A stretch of 64,000 nt of DNA, from NCBI GenBank assembly GCA_934437985.1, contig CAKSBI010000001.1:124001-188000 (forward strand). The letters run 5' to 3'. A program made the translations under genes and the position numbers. This document shows positions 18,119 to 27,774 of the stretch, one piece after another (positions within the stretch are counted from its first letter, which is position 1; every line of letters begins with the position of its first letter). A model generated the notes under the pieces. It was not told where the DNA came from and did not search any database. It saw only the letters and a list, made by a program, of their open reading frames with translations. The DNA comes from an uncultured Lachnospiraceae bacterium (GTDB taxonomy: Bacteria > Bacillota > Clostridia > Lachnospirales > Lachnospiraceae).

Positions 18119-19117
18119 TCAAGCTTTATCAGCGTGTGTAAGAAAATGCGTTATCATTTTATAATGAACCTTCGCATATAACTTTTTCGGCAGGACAACA
18201 TACAATATATACTGTAAATGCCCTATTATACCACGCTTCATTTTTCCTTTTTTCATATCCTTCCATGGGGTTTGTTGTAAATAACTATCAAATATTCCTG
18301 TTAAAGGATGATGATTATTAGAAAACCAAGGTCTGCATATTGCACCATTTCCCACAAGATGATATATAACAGGGTTCTCCTTTGCCTCTTTTATCTCCGG
18401 TTCACTAAATGATACTTCATCATATAAATGATATATTTCCTTTAATTGCCAATGAGGATAAAGAAAATATGTCGTATGCAGGTTATATTTCAGTGGTAAT
18501 AACTGGATTTCATTATGAAACATAACATTCTGAAGCTCTTGATCTGCAAATAAAAAACTTGGGTGATTTTCCCGCATATATTCCAGCAATCTTTCCTCGT
18601 ATTTTCCTTCTCCCCATTTTTTTCTGTTAAATAAAATAGCTCCTCCATTATAGAATGTATCATTTTTCTTAAGACCAAGATGTTCCTTATACACCTCGGG
18701 AACCATCTCCCATGTCATTGCCATTGGAGCACCATTAAAATCCCAGTCAAGCAATTCCATAAGCGACCCACATACAACAGTATCTGAATCAATAAAAAAT
18801 ACATATTCTGCATCCTCCGGGAACATGTTAACCGCAAATAACTTATAGTAAGTAGTGTAACTGCCTTTATACATTGCAACACCTGCATCGGAAAGAATTT
18901 TTTCCATAGGTGATGAGTCAATTAATGTCAGATTACGACCAAAATCATCTGCTACCTTTCTAAATTTTTTAATATTATCATCAGAAATCCCATCATTTAT
19001 AAGATAAACTTCAAGTGATTCGATATCTTTATTATTTTTATATAACGAATACAGGGATGTACCCGCAATCGCGGCATATGCATCATTCGTCTCCAGAATC
19101 ATATATAATGTCTTCAT
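18119..19117 (-). CDS. Family 8 glycosyltransferase
   Basis: 332 residues from ATG 19117, preceded by AAGGAGG that lies inside the end of the DUF2304 gene; the two overlap by 35 bp. GT8 signatures are complete: the metal-binding DSDT in YVFFIDSDTVVCGSLMEL, FNGAPMAMT, YNGGAILFNRKKW, ADQELQNVMF, and IYHLVGNGAICRPWF (HxxGxxxPW). Retaining transferase using an activated hexose, often UDP-Glc or UDP-Gal; the exact sugar cannot be read. Confidence 0.92.
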   Translation of the reverse strand: MKTLYMILETNDAYAAIAGTSLYSLYKNNKDIESLEVYLINDGISDDNIKKFRKVADDFGRNLTLIDSSPMEKILSDAGVAMYKGSYTTYYKLFAVNMFPEDAEYVFFIDSDTVVCGSLMELLDWDFNGAPMAMTWEMVPEVYKEHLGLKKNDTFYNGGAILFNRKKWGEGKYEERLLEYMRENHPSFLFADQELQNVMFHNEIQLLPLKYNLHTTYFLYPHWQLKEIYHLYDEVSFSEPEIKEAKENPVIYHLVGNGAICRPWFSNNHHPLTGIFDSYLQQTPWKDMKKGKMKRGIIGHLQYILYVVLPKKLYAKVHYKMITHFLTHADKA

Positions 19118-19475
19118 TATTATCCTCCTTACCCGGATTATCACGCATATTAGCATCTATGGCAATCTTTTGTGCAAGCTCCCTTATCCTGTTCTCAAGC
19201 TGGGACATTCTGACAGACATCATAAATACTTTAATAAGCAGTATAAAGATAAAAAACAGAAAAAGAAAATTAACAGTAGAATATATACCTACAACATTAG
19301 CCAATATATCCGGTAATTTTGGAACAATTGCAAACACGACCAAAAGTATTGAAAACATGAGCCAGAACAATGAATCCTCTATCTGCATTCTTGAACTTCT
19401 TATCTTTTTAACAATATATATCATTGTGGTCAATGATACGGCTATTAATATACACCTTAAAACTATTGTCATCAT
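19083..19475 (-). CDS. DUF2304 membrane protein
   Basis: 130 residues. Three hydrophobic segments, the pattern DSLFWLMFSILLVVFAIVPKLPDILANVVGIYSTVNFLFL, then a charged coiled tail (MSQLENRIRELAQKIAI). This is the DUF2304 layout, regularly found directly downstream of DPM1-like GT2 enzymes as here. It probably partners with that enzyme in handling polyprenyl-phosphate sugars; this is inference from gene neighbourhood. ATG 19475; a second ATG one codon later is possible. Confidence 0.85.
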   Translation of the reverse strand: MMTIVLRCILIAVSLTTMIYIVKKIRSSRMQIEDSLFWLMFSILLVVFAIVPKLPDILANVVGIYSTVNFLFLFFIFILLIKVFMMSVRMSQLENRIRELAQKIAIDANMRDNPGKEDNNEDIIYDSGDE

Positions 19476-19507
19476 TTTATATCAATTCCTCCCAAAACAT
19501 CACTACT

Positions 19508-20209
19508 TCATATATACCTTTTGTCCCTTTTCCTCATAAACTGGATAAAGAAGATTGAACAGAGCATTCTGACCATATACGAAATTGATTTGGTAAAATT
19601 AAGATAACTCGTCCCCTCAATTCTTTCATCCATTTCAACCTGAACCTCTGACACCCTTGCCCCATTCTTTAACAGATAAGATATTGTATCCGGCTCCGGC
19701 CCATAATTCATATTAAGAGCAAACTCCGCAATACTCTTTTTGTTAAACATCCTCATTCCTGATGTAGGGTCACTGACCCTTTTTCCGGTCGTAAGCTTTA
19801 TAGCAAACGATATCAGCCTTGAACCTATCATTCTGGCACTCATATTCTTCTTTTCAGTAACAAATCTTGAACCTATAACTATATCATACCCTTTTTTTAT
19901 CTCATTCAACATATCCCCAATATATTCTGCCCTGTGCTGGCCATCAGCATCATACTGGATTGCATACTTATAGCCCATATGATGGGCATACTTCAATCCA
20001 GCCTGAAATGCACCACTAAGGCCCAGATTAACAGGCAGATTCAATAAATTATACTTTTTCTTTAAACAAATATCAGCAGTTCTATCCTTAGAACCATCAT
20101 TTACAACAATATAATCATATTCACTGTAATTTTCAATAATATTTTCAACTACTCTTTCAATATTACCTTCTTCATTGTATGCAGGTATTACCAATAGTAA
20201 TTCTTTCAA
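19508..20209 (-). CDS. Polyprenyl-phosphate sugar synthase-like GT2 (DPM1-like)
   Basis: 233 residues. MKELLLVIPAYNEEGNIERVV, VVNDGSKDRT, the metal site QYDADGQH and SRFV match the dolichyl-phosphate mannose synthase-like branch. There is no C-terminal membrane pair as in ArnC/GtrB; the DUF2304 neighbour supplies membrane segments. Expected to charge undecaprenyl phosphate with a hexose used by membrane (GT-C) transferases, perhaps the DUF2142 protein at 27775. The sugar is unknown. Confidence 0.88.
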   Translation of the reverse strand: MKELLLVIPAYNEEGNIERVVENIIENYSEYDYIVVNDGSKDRTADICLKKKYNLLNLPVNLGLSGAFQAGLKYAHHMGYKYAIQYDADGQHRAEYIGDMLNEIKKGYDIVIGSRFVTEKKNMSARMIGSRLISFAIKLTTGKRVSDPTSGMRMFNKKSIAEFALNMNYGPEPDTISYLLKNGARVSEVQVEMDERIEGTSYLNFTKSISYMVRMLCSIFFIQFMRKRDKRYI

Positions 20210-20309
20210 TTTTCACACTCCATCTTATTATTCACTTGCATTATTCTACTATAATACAATGTGTATGTCAATTTACGCACTTTTCATGGTTTACAACAGC
20301 CACCGGGTA

Positions 20310-21149
20310 CTATCTCCCATTCATAATCTTATTAATGTCAGTGGCATCTCCCCAGACTCCCGGTGAATCATATGGTCTGTCGGGGAATTTACCATACTCA
20401 AGCGTGATATCAAATCCATGATCATTAATATATTTTTCTACCTGCTCAGCAAGAGATACCGGTTTCCCTGTACACACATTAATAATACCCTTAATCTTAT
20501 CCTGCGTACTGGCAGCAACAATCATCCTGGCAAGTTCATTAACATGTACAAAATCATACAGATTTTTGCCGGATGTAAATGGGAATGTTTTCTTACCATC
20601 TTCAACCGCCTGAACAATCTTTGCAAAGACTGAACTTCCCCTTGAATCATCACCAAATATATAATAGGCTCTTAACCAGTCTATAATAACTTCCTTATCT
20701 CTTCCATACAAAAATAACGCCTGTCTCAACGCATTCTTAGCAATTCCATACATTGACTGCGGATTACATGGTGTATCAGCCTTAATCGCACCTTCATAAT
20801 AACCGACCTCATGCATGCTTCCCATAACTGAAACCAGCTTAACACCACCATCTATCATATGCTTCAGAAAATCCATATGCTTTGACAGATCATGCATATG
20901 TGAATCAGCATTATGGATAAATCCATCCCTCCATGCCATATGGATAACAACATCCGGACATCCAAACTGCTCATATATATCCTTATCTCCACTAAAAAGG
21001 ACTACATCAGAAAAAACTGCCCTTTCATCTACACCCTTATAATTCAGATCACTAGCTATAACATTGTATCCCTGGTTAAGAAGCTCCTTAACTACATGTC
21101 TTCCAATATAACCTGAAGCACCTGTTACCAATACCGTTTTGACTTCCAT
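20310..21149 (-). CDS. NAD-dependent sugar epimerase/dehydratase
   Basis: 279 residues, short-chain dehydrogenase fold of the extended type. The nucleotide-binding motif TGASGYIGRHV is at residues 9-19; the catalytic YGIAKNALRQA (YxxxK) lies near residue 133, preceded by VSVMGSMHE. Probably modifies a nucleotide sugar for the surface glycan. The exact reaction cannot be assigned. It is separated by 61 bp from the large glycosyltransferase and by 100 bp from the GT2. Confidence 0.85.
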   Translation of the reverse strand: MEVKTVLVTGASGYIGRHVVKELLNQGYNVIASDLNYKGVDERAVFSDVVLFSGDKDIYEQFGCPDVVIHMAWRDGFIHNADSHMHDLSKHMDFLKHMIDGGVKLVSVMGSMHEVGYYEGAIKADTPCNPQSMYGIAKNALRQALFLYGRDKEVIIDWLRAYYIFGDDSRGSSVFAKIVQAVEDGKKTFPFTSGKNLYDFVHVNELARMIVAASTQDKIKGIINVCTGKPVSLAEQVEKYINDHGFDITLEYGKFPDRPYDSPGVWGDATDINKIMNGR

Positions 21150-21210
21150 TATAACTTTCCTTTCATGTTATTACAATCTTATCGACCTTGCTGCAAAAAT
21201 TAACTATATG

Positions 21211-24200
21211 TTATTTCCTGTTACTCCATGATGTAAGCAGTATACGAATCTCCTTTACAACACTCTCCCACTGCATTGAATCTGCAACCTTAACATAATC
21301 AGAATCTAACATACATTTCCCATCTTCGCCATTACACAGCTCATGCAGCCTGACCGATATCTCCTTAGAGGAACAATTCGTCATTGAAATTATATTCTCA
21401 TTAAAGTCACTCAGATCTTTATTACCGTAGCAATTCGTTATGACCTTCACGCCAAATGTTGACATCTCCAGCGGTGGATAACTTGGATGCGGTGATACCA
21501 TCAATGAAATGGCAGCCTTCGTCTCATACATTATTTCTGCATATTCCTTAAGACTTACCTTTCCTATAGAATGAAGTACTTTTCCCTTGCCAAGGTCTAT
21601 ATCTTCAAATGATTCTCCTGCAGATATTATACTCCACTCTCCAATATCTTCCTGTAGCTGTACCCAACGCTTCAATGAGTCAACGATAAGTGCAAATGCA
21701 TTACGTTCTACCCCCGGGCGGCCATATATTAAAACCTGTTTTTTTCTCTTACCCTGTGCCTTTTTTGTCAGCTCAAGCAAATATTCTTTTAATTTATTGT
21801 TCAATACCGGTCTGTAACAAAAAGAGCGATAGAAAGAATAGCCGTTAGCATCAAAGAAATCCTTCAGCTCTTCAGAGTTAATAACAACAATTGTAGGTAT
21901 TTCAAGACGGTATGTGCTGTCTGCCATCATATATCTTGATGACCACGGATAAAATCCCGGTTCATAATCCTGCACCATATATATAAGTGGATTTTTAACA
22001 TTGTACGTATCCTCCTGCCAGCGTATAACATCAGCAATCGTATATGCAGTCCACCAGCCTGTTGCAACAAATATATCATTTTCTGAAACCGCAATTGTTT
22101 TATCCGCGCGATCCGAAAATGGGATTATCTGACAATTTTTGCATGTGTCATCTGATGCATCTGATATATAATATTCCGGCAGCTCCACCATAGTTTCCTT
22201 AAATACAGGTGCATCTGTTACTATAATACGTCTTAAGCACTCAAAGCCGGATGTAAGTTTTTCAAAAAACGCAAGGGCTGTTGAAATACCTCCAAAAACA
22301 TGTTTGATATCAACTGACGGAACAATGATATTAATACGTAATGCATTATCCTGCAGTGACACCTTTCTTGCCCTGATCTCCTGAACCTCTGCAACAGCAG
22401 ACTGTGCAACGGCCGATGGCTCAGTTAATTTTTTTTTTAGATTTTCATACATTCCCGCAGTAAAACGGTTAGCTCTTAAATGATTCTTAACCTTTGTCCA
22501 ATCCACAGGTTCACCCTCCCTAGGTCTTACTGAATTAATATCAAGATTAATATTATAATATGGATCCCCATATTCTCTATATATTCCATAACATTCATAG
22601 GACTTTTTAAAATCAATTTCAGGAATAAAAGAATCTCTGCTCTTTGATTCCAGATGATAAAGTTTACTGTTTGCACAGTATACATTATTCAAACCATGTT
22701 CATATGCACGTATACATATCTCCACGTCACTTCCACATATAATAAATTCATCATCAAAAACTCCGATATCTTCTATAGTTTTTCTGGAGATTGCCATACA
22801 TGCACCTGTAACTGCCAATACATTTCTCGAAACCACAGGTGAAACATATGGTGAAGAATAATGCACCGGCATCATCTCTTTGAACAGATGGTCTGCCCAG
22901 CCGCCCATTCCGACAATTATTCCGGCATGTTGCAATGATCCATCTCTGTATAACAGCATTGGTCCGACAACACCAACATCATCACGTAGCGCATTATCAC
23001 ACAGTATATCAAGCCAATCCTCAGATATTACAAGTGTATCATTATTCATGAACACAAATACATCACCTTTAGCATTTTCAATACCATAATTATTAAGCTT
23101 TGACCAGTTAAATTCAAAATCAGCATTAATTACCCTGACCTGCTTATAATCTCTTTCTACCCGGTTAAGCCATTGTAATGTTGCATGCTGCTCTGAACGG
23201 TTATTAAGTATAATAATCTCATATTTACTATATGAAGTCTTTCTTATTATACTCTCAACACATTGCTTTGAGAGCTTGTACTGATCCTTCATCGGTATTA
23301 TGATCGACACAAGCGGTTTCATTTTTTTAGTCATCCCATAATTGGCACTAAATAAAAATGTATGTTCTGTCGATACAGCATATGCATCATTACCATATAC
23401 ACGTTTAAGATGTGCATCTAATGCCCTGCGCCCAGCCTCGTCTGCATATGGTTTTGCATCTGCATTAGCAGCTGTTGACGTCTCTATCTCTCTCCACGAA
23501 TATAGAACAAGTGGAATATGCACTATGTTCCGGGTCATCTCTGAATAGCGAAGCATAAGATCATAATCCTGGCTTCCGTCATATTCCTTATTTAATCCCC
23601 CTGCCTCTTCAAACAGGCTCTTCCGGAATACAAAAAGATGACACACATACATCTGGCTGTGGAGCAGGTCAGGAGACCAGTCAGGTTTAAATAGTGGTAC
23701 AAAATGATTGCCCTGCATATCTATATGGTCCTCGTCAGAATATAAAACATCTGCCCCTGTATTCTGAATCATCCACGCATTTGCCTGCAAAGCTTCCTTC
23801 GCAATAATATCATCATGATCACATAATACAAGATAATCTCCTTTAGCCATCCTTGCGCATTCATTAGTGTTCTCAGAGATTCCATTATTATGTTTAATAC
23901 GGAAATACCTTATCCTTGGATCCCTGCTCTGATATTCAGTACATATATCCTTAATTGCATCTATATTCTCTGTGCTTGCATCACCAAGACAAAGCTCCCA
24001 ATTTGTGTAGGTCTGTGCAATGATTGAATCAAGAAGTTCTTTAAGACATGTTATATCGGTATTATATAATGGAACCAGTATACTGAACAATATATTCTCT
24101 TCCACAGGCTCAATCTCAATATTATTATTATAATACTTTGGTTTTTCAGTCTTAATTATCTTGTTCTTAACCCTGTGTAATGTATGTCTTATTCCATCCC

Positions 24201-25686
24201 TGAATATTCCACGTACAAACTCACTGCTATAATCTATAACCTTACTATGATGGAAGGCATCGGATATATAGCGTACCGGTGCTGTCATTTTCCATGAAGT
24301 AGAGCGAATTACCATATCATAATCATATTGTAAATGATTACATCTGTCTTCCATAGCCATCAGTTCCAGGTTAACATTATCAATATCTGAGTGTGCATTA
24401 TCCAGCTTTTTATTAATCCGGTCCATACGCGCGAGTATATCACATTTGTTTAATAATGCCTTCTTCTTAGCCATATTATCCTTCACATCCAAATAGAAGG
24501 ATATGATCACCATGTCCACATTCTCAGGCAAAACTATGGTCATCTGTGGATCAACTGATTTAAATATGAGAGTATTATCATATTGTTCTGTGGCGTTTGA
24601 ATAGAACTTTAATTCGTCACCGGACTTCTCCCTGACGACCAGGTCTATAACTTCGCACATATATTTTTCAACAAAGTCAAATCTTAATTCAACCGCTTTT
24701 TTTTCATGCAGATCAGAAAGCACATACTCATTATATTCATCCGGTGAAGCAGGTTGAAGAATAACCCTGTTATCTTCCAGATACCCATTGCCGGAATCAT
24801 AGTAATAAGAGGTAACAATGTCCAGATCTTTCTTTTTAACATTCCGTTGAACCTTTGCAAAATATATATTATGCAGATCATTACATAACAGCTTAATCTT
24901 CTCATATCCGGCAATTCTGGTATCAGGATTATCACAAAACAGTTCCGACATTATCTTATCAGCAGCCTTTTTATTATCCTCACTCTTAGTCAGCATGTAA
25001 AACATTCTATAGTTATCTTCACTGACATCATATTTATATACATATTCTTCATATAATCTGTCTATATTAACCCTGTAATCAATCAATTCTGTTACACCGG
25101 CAGCGTAAAAATGGGCTTTCATCATTTCTTCCCATATATCAATTGAACCATGTCCACATGAAGAATAATATATTTTACATGCATCCAGATACTTATTAAT
25201 CAGATCCAGCTCCGGAAGTCCGTTATATATATGTTCATTAAGCCATTGGTAGTCTTCACCATATATAGTTTTATAGTATGAATTCACCCTCTTCTCAACA
25301 TCATTTATAATATCCTTTGAATATGGAAAACATACTATTGCATATTCCTTTGCAACACGATTAAGTTCTGACAAAAAGTCCTCACGTAATTCAACAGGAA
25401 TATGCTCAAATACATCAGATGCTACAACAATATCAAACTCATTATCCTTTATTCCCTCAAGATTAGTTGCATCAGCAACAAAAAAATGGTCATCATCTTT
25501 AAACTCGTCAATTTCTACGATGTCCGTATAGAATATCTCCGCATCTACAAATTTTTCAAGATTACGCTGGGCATTAGATCCAACTTCTAATATTTTTAAT
25601 CGTTTTGAATCATTACGGTCATTACAAAATAATGAAACTATCCTGCCTATGGTCGCATACCTCTGATACTGATCAAAACTAACCAT
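21211..25686 (-). CDS. Giant fusion: methyltransferase + two GT2 + WsaF-like GT
   Basis: 1491 residues. Residues ~25-160: class I SAM methyltransferase (ILEVGSNAQRNLEKF, IVVASDVFEHIP). ~410-460: coiled coil ending in STSWKMTAPVR, a linker common before GT2 modules. ~525-760: first GT2 (FSILVPLYNTD, LCDHDDIIAKEAL, YDGSQDYDLMLRYSE). ~788-1040: second GT2 (PLVSIIIPMKDQ, VFMNNDTLVISEDW, ICGSDVEICIRAYE). ~1112-1491: GT4-like domain resembling rhamnosyltransferase WsaF (INIIVPSVDIKHVFGGIS, MVQDYEPGFYPWSSRY, ISLMVSPHPSYPPLEMSTFG). Probably assembles and caps a polymer before ABC export: its ATG overlaps the wzt stop by 8 bp. The methyltransferase could add a terminal methyl that halts chain growth, as in O-antigen systems; this is inference. 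Confidence 0.88.
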   Translation of the reverse strand: MVSFDQYQRYATIGRIVSLFCNDRNDSKRLKILEVGSNAQRNLEKFVDAEIFYTDIVEIDEFKDDDHFFVADATNLEGIKDNEFDIVVASDVFEHIPVELREDFLSELNRVAKEYAIVCFPYSKDIINDVEKRVNSYYKTIYGEDYQWLNEHIYNGLPELDLINKYLDACKIYYSSCGHGSIDIWEEMMKAHFYAAGVTELIDYRVNIDRLYEEYVYKYDVSEDNYRMFYMLTKSEDNKKAADKIMSELFCDNPDTRIAGYEKIKLLCNDLHNIYFAKVQRNVKKKDLDIVTSYYYDSGNGYLEDNRVILQPASPDEYNEYVLSDLHEKKAVELRFDFVEKYMCEVIDLVVREKSGDELKFYSNATEQYDNTLIFKSVDPQMTIVLPENVDMVIISFYLDVKDNMAKKKALLNKCDILARMDRINKKLDNAHSDIDNVNLELMAMEDRCNHLQYDYDMVIRSTSWKMTAPVRYISDAFHHSKVIDYSSEFVRGIFRDGIRHTLHRVKNKIIKTEKPKYYNNNIEIEPVEENILFSILVPLYNTDITCLKELLDSIIAQTYTNWELCLGDASTENIDAIKDICTEYQSRDPRIRYFRIKHNNGISENTNECARMAKGDYLVLCDHDDIIAKEALQANAWMIQNTGADVLYSDEDHIDMQGNHFVPLFKPDWSPDLLHSQMYVCHLFVFRKSLFEEAGGLNKEYDGSQDYDLMLRYSEMTRNIVHIPLVLYSWREIETSTAANADAKPYADEAGRRALDAHLKRVYGNDAYAVSTEHTFLFSANYGMTKKMKPLVSIIIPMKDQYKLSKQCVESIIRKTSYSKYEIIILNNRSEQHATLQWLNRVERDYKQVRVINADFEFNWSKLNNYGIENAKGDVFVFMNNDTLVISEDWLDILCDNALRDDVGVVGPMLLYRDGSLQHAGIIVGMGGWADHLFKEMMPVHYSSPYVSPVVSRNVLAVTGACMAISRKTIEDIGVFDDEFIICGSDVEICIRAYEHGLNNVYCANSKLYHLESKSRDSFIPEIDFKKSYECYGIYREYGDPYYNINLDINSVRPREGEPVDWTKVKNHLRANRFTAGMYENLKKKLTEPSAVAQSAVAEVQEIRARKVSLQDNALRINIIVPSVDIKHVFGGISTALAFFEKLTSGFECLRRIIVTDAPVFKETMVELPEYYISDASDDTCKNCQIIPFSDRADKTIAVSENDIFVATGWWTAYTIADVIRWQEDTYNVKNPLIYMVQDYEPGFYPWSSRYMMADSTYRLEIPTIVVINSEELKDFFDANGYSFYRSFCYRPVLNNKLKEYLLELTKKAQGKRKKQVLIYGRPGVERNAFALIVDSLKRWVQLQEDIGEWSIISAGESFEDIDLGKGKVLHSIGKVSLKEYAEIMYETKAAISLMVSPHPSYPPLEMSTFGVKVITNCYGNKDLSDFNENIISMTNCSSKEISVRLHELCNGEDGKCMLDSDYVKVADSMQWESVVKEIRILLTSWSNRK

Positions 25687-26917
25687 TATTATTCTCCTCT
25701 CTCACATCCCAATCATGTTCCATATAAAACATTCCTTCAGAAAAATACTGGTTACTAACGGCAAACCTTACCACGTCCATTTTATAATCAAGATTAATTA
25801 TACCTTCATTATTGAACAAACCAACATCAATCGTGTATTCTCCCGAAATAAGCGAAAGATGAGGTATCCTGTATGTCATTACATATTTTCCGTTTTTACC
25901 CGGCAATTCCTTCTTATCAAGATAAGTATTAGGTCCAAATATATAATTTTTTCTGTCTTTACTATATATCGCTACCCCTAAAAGAAAGCCATCCACTTCA
26001 CTGTCAACAATCCTATATTCTACCCTGACAGAAAGCTCATCAAATGTATGGAATATATTTTTATTAATTGACACCTTACTTATATACGCAAGTGTATTTT
26101 CATCATACACTTTTTCATCATCAGCCATTGAATCACTATTGCCGCATACGAAGCCATCTTTATTATCCGGGACAAGGACAGATTCACCAAATCTCATAAA
26201 ATTATCATATAAATCAACAATCTGGCTTGCCTCCCCATCCTGAAAGACAACACCGTCCTTTAGCCATATTGTCCTACTGCAGAACCGTTTAATCTGCTCT
26301 GTAGCATGAGACACAAAAAGAATGGTAGTTCCCCTGTCTTTCAGCTCCTTCATTTTTTCAATACACTTCAGCTGAAATCTTGTATCTCCTACAGATAATG
26401 CCTCATCTACAATAAGTATGTCCGGGTTAACATTAATTGCAACAGCAAACGCCAGCCTTGCAAACATACCGCTTGAATACATCTTAACAGGCTGGTCAAT
26501 AAAGTCACCAATATCAGCAAAATCAATTATCGGCTGTACCCTCTGCTCAATTTCTTCATCAGTATAACCCATCATTGTACCATTAAGATAAATATTCTCC
26601 CTGCCGGTGTAGTCGGGATTAAACCCTGCTCCAAGTTCCAGTAAAGCAGCAATCTTCCCCGTAGTGACCACGCTTCCACCTGTAGGAGTCAGCACTCCTG
26701 TTATTATCTTCAACAGGGTAGATTTACCGGAACCGTTAACACCAACAATTCCAACACTCTCGCCCTTTTTTATATTAATTGATATATCGCGAAGCGCATA
26801 AAATTCTTTATGATATATCTTCCTTCCCCTTCTTACTGCTTCTTTTAACCGGTCAATAGGTTTATCATACAAATCATACACTTTTTTTAAATGTGTTATC
26901 TCAATAATATTTTCCAT
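25679..26917 (-). CDS. wzt: Polysaccharide ABC exporter ATPase with C-terminal glycan-binding domain
   Basis: 412 residues. ABC domain 1-245: Walker A GIVGVNGSGKSTLLKI, the capsule-type signature MYSSGMFARLAFA, Walker B DILIVDEAL and switch His in LFVSHATEQ. Residues ~260-412 form a beta-rich extension (ISKVSINKNIFHTFDELSVRVEYRI...) like the Wzt C-terminal domain that recognises the modified end of the polymer. Pairs with the permease 14 bp upstream and overlaps the terminal-modifying fusion gene downstream, fitting end-recognition export. Confidence 0.93.
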   Translation of the reverse strand: MENIIEITHLKKVYDLYDKPIDRLKEAVRRGRKIYHKEFYALRDISINIKKGESVGIVGVNGSGKSTLLKIITGVLTPTGGSVVTTGKIAALLELGAGFNPDYTGRENIYLNGTMMGYTDEEIEQRVQPIIDFADIGDFIDQPVKMYSSGMFARLAFAVAINVNPDILIVDEALSVGDTRFQLKCIEKMKELKDRGTTILFVSHATEQIKRFCSRTIWLKDGVVFQDGEASQIVDLYDNFMRFGESVLVPDNKDGFVCGNSDSMADDEKVYDENTLAYISKVSINKNIFHTFDELSVRVEYRIVDSEVDGFLLGVAIYSKDRKNYIFGPNTYLDKKELPGKNGKYVMTYRIPHLSLISGEYTIDVGLFNNEGIINLDYKMDVVRFAVSNQYFSEGMFYMEHDWDVREENNNG

Positions 26918-26931
26918 TAACTTACCTGCCT

Positions 26932-27741
26932 CTATAATACATCTGCAAACTGCGTTTTCATTTTTTTAAACAATACACTTCCACAAATAAGAAGTATAAT
27001 TATTACGAGCCAAAAATATAAAGTCCAGAGCGGACTCTGCCAAAATCCAACCTTATATACAAAGCTATTACGATATCCATCAACAATATAATAAAATGGG
27101 TTAAGCTTCATTATCCATCTTATATTCTCCGGCAATACATTAATATCCCACATAATAGGTGTAAGCCATACTCCTATCTGTAAAACTATATTCATAATCT
27201 GCCCAAGATCTCTGAAAAATGGCATGATACTACATGTAATGTACGACAATGAAAGTGCAAAAAACAAAACACAGCACAAATAATATATTAATTGAATCCA
27301 ATACAGATCAGGATAATATCCAAAGCATATAAATAATAAACACATGAACCCGTGAAAGAAAAGGCTTACAAATATAGCAGAAACAACCTTCACCATAGGC
27401 AATGTATTAATCTTAAATACCACTTTTTTTACAAGATAACTATATTCCAGCAAGCTACCTGTAGCACCATTCCAGGCCTCTGAAAAGAAAAACCACGGAA
27501 CAAGCCCTGATGTAAGATATAATACAAATGGACAATCTGATACGGATGGGGTCTTAAAGCCAACTGCAAATACAAAAAGATATATCAATATTGTGATAAC
27601 CGGCTGCACAAAAGCCCAGAATATTCCAAAAAAAGAACCTGCAAAACGATTTTTAAAATCATTTTTAGCAAGTTTGTATATAAGCCCCCTGTTCTGAAAC
27701 AATCCGGAATATAGTTCAACACATGTCTTTACAAATCTCAT
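26932..27741 (-). CDS. wzm: Polysaccharide ABC exporter permease
   Basis: 269 residues from ATG 27741 (MRFVKTCVELYSGLFQNRGL), with GGAGG at spacing 8; the frame extends to 27771 without support. The ABC-2 type membrane protein pattern is clear: KNDFKNRFAGSFFGIFWAFVQP near the N-terminus, six hydrophobic segments, and the LNPFYYIVDGYRNSF motif near residue 215. Forms the channel for the undecaprenyl-linked polymer with the adjacent ATPase. Confidence 0.92.
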   Translation of the reverse strand: MRFVKTCVELYSGLFQNRGLIYKLAKNDFKNRFAGSFFGIFWAFVQPVITILIYLFVFAVGFKTPSVSDCPFVLYLTSGLVPWFFFSEAWNGATGSLLEYSYLVKKVVFKINTLPMVKVVSAIFVSLFFHGFMCLLFICFGYYPDLYWIQLIYYLCCVLFFALSLSYITCSIMPFFRDLGQIMNIVLQIGVWLTPIMWDINVLPENIRWIMKLNPFYYIVDGYRNSFVYKVGFWQSPLWTLYFWLVIIILLICGSVLFKKMKTQFADVL

Positions 27742-27774
27742 CTGTTCATCCTCCAATAATATAGCCATCAACAG

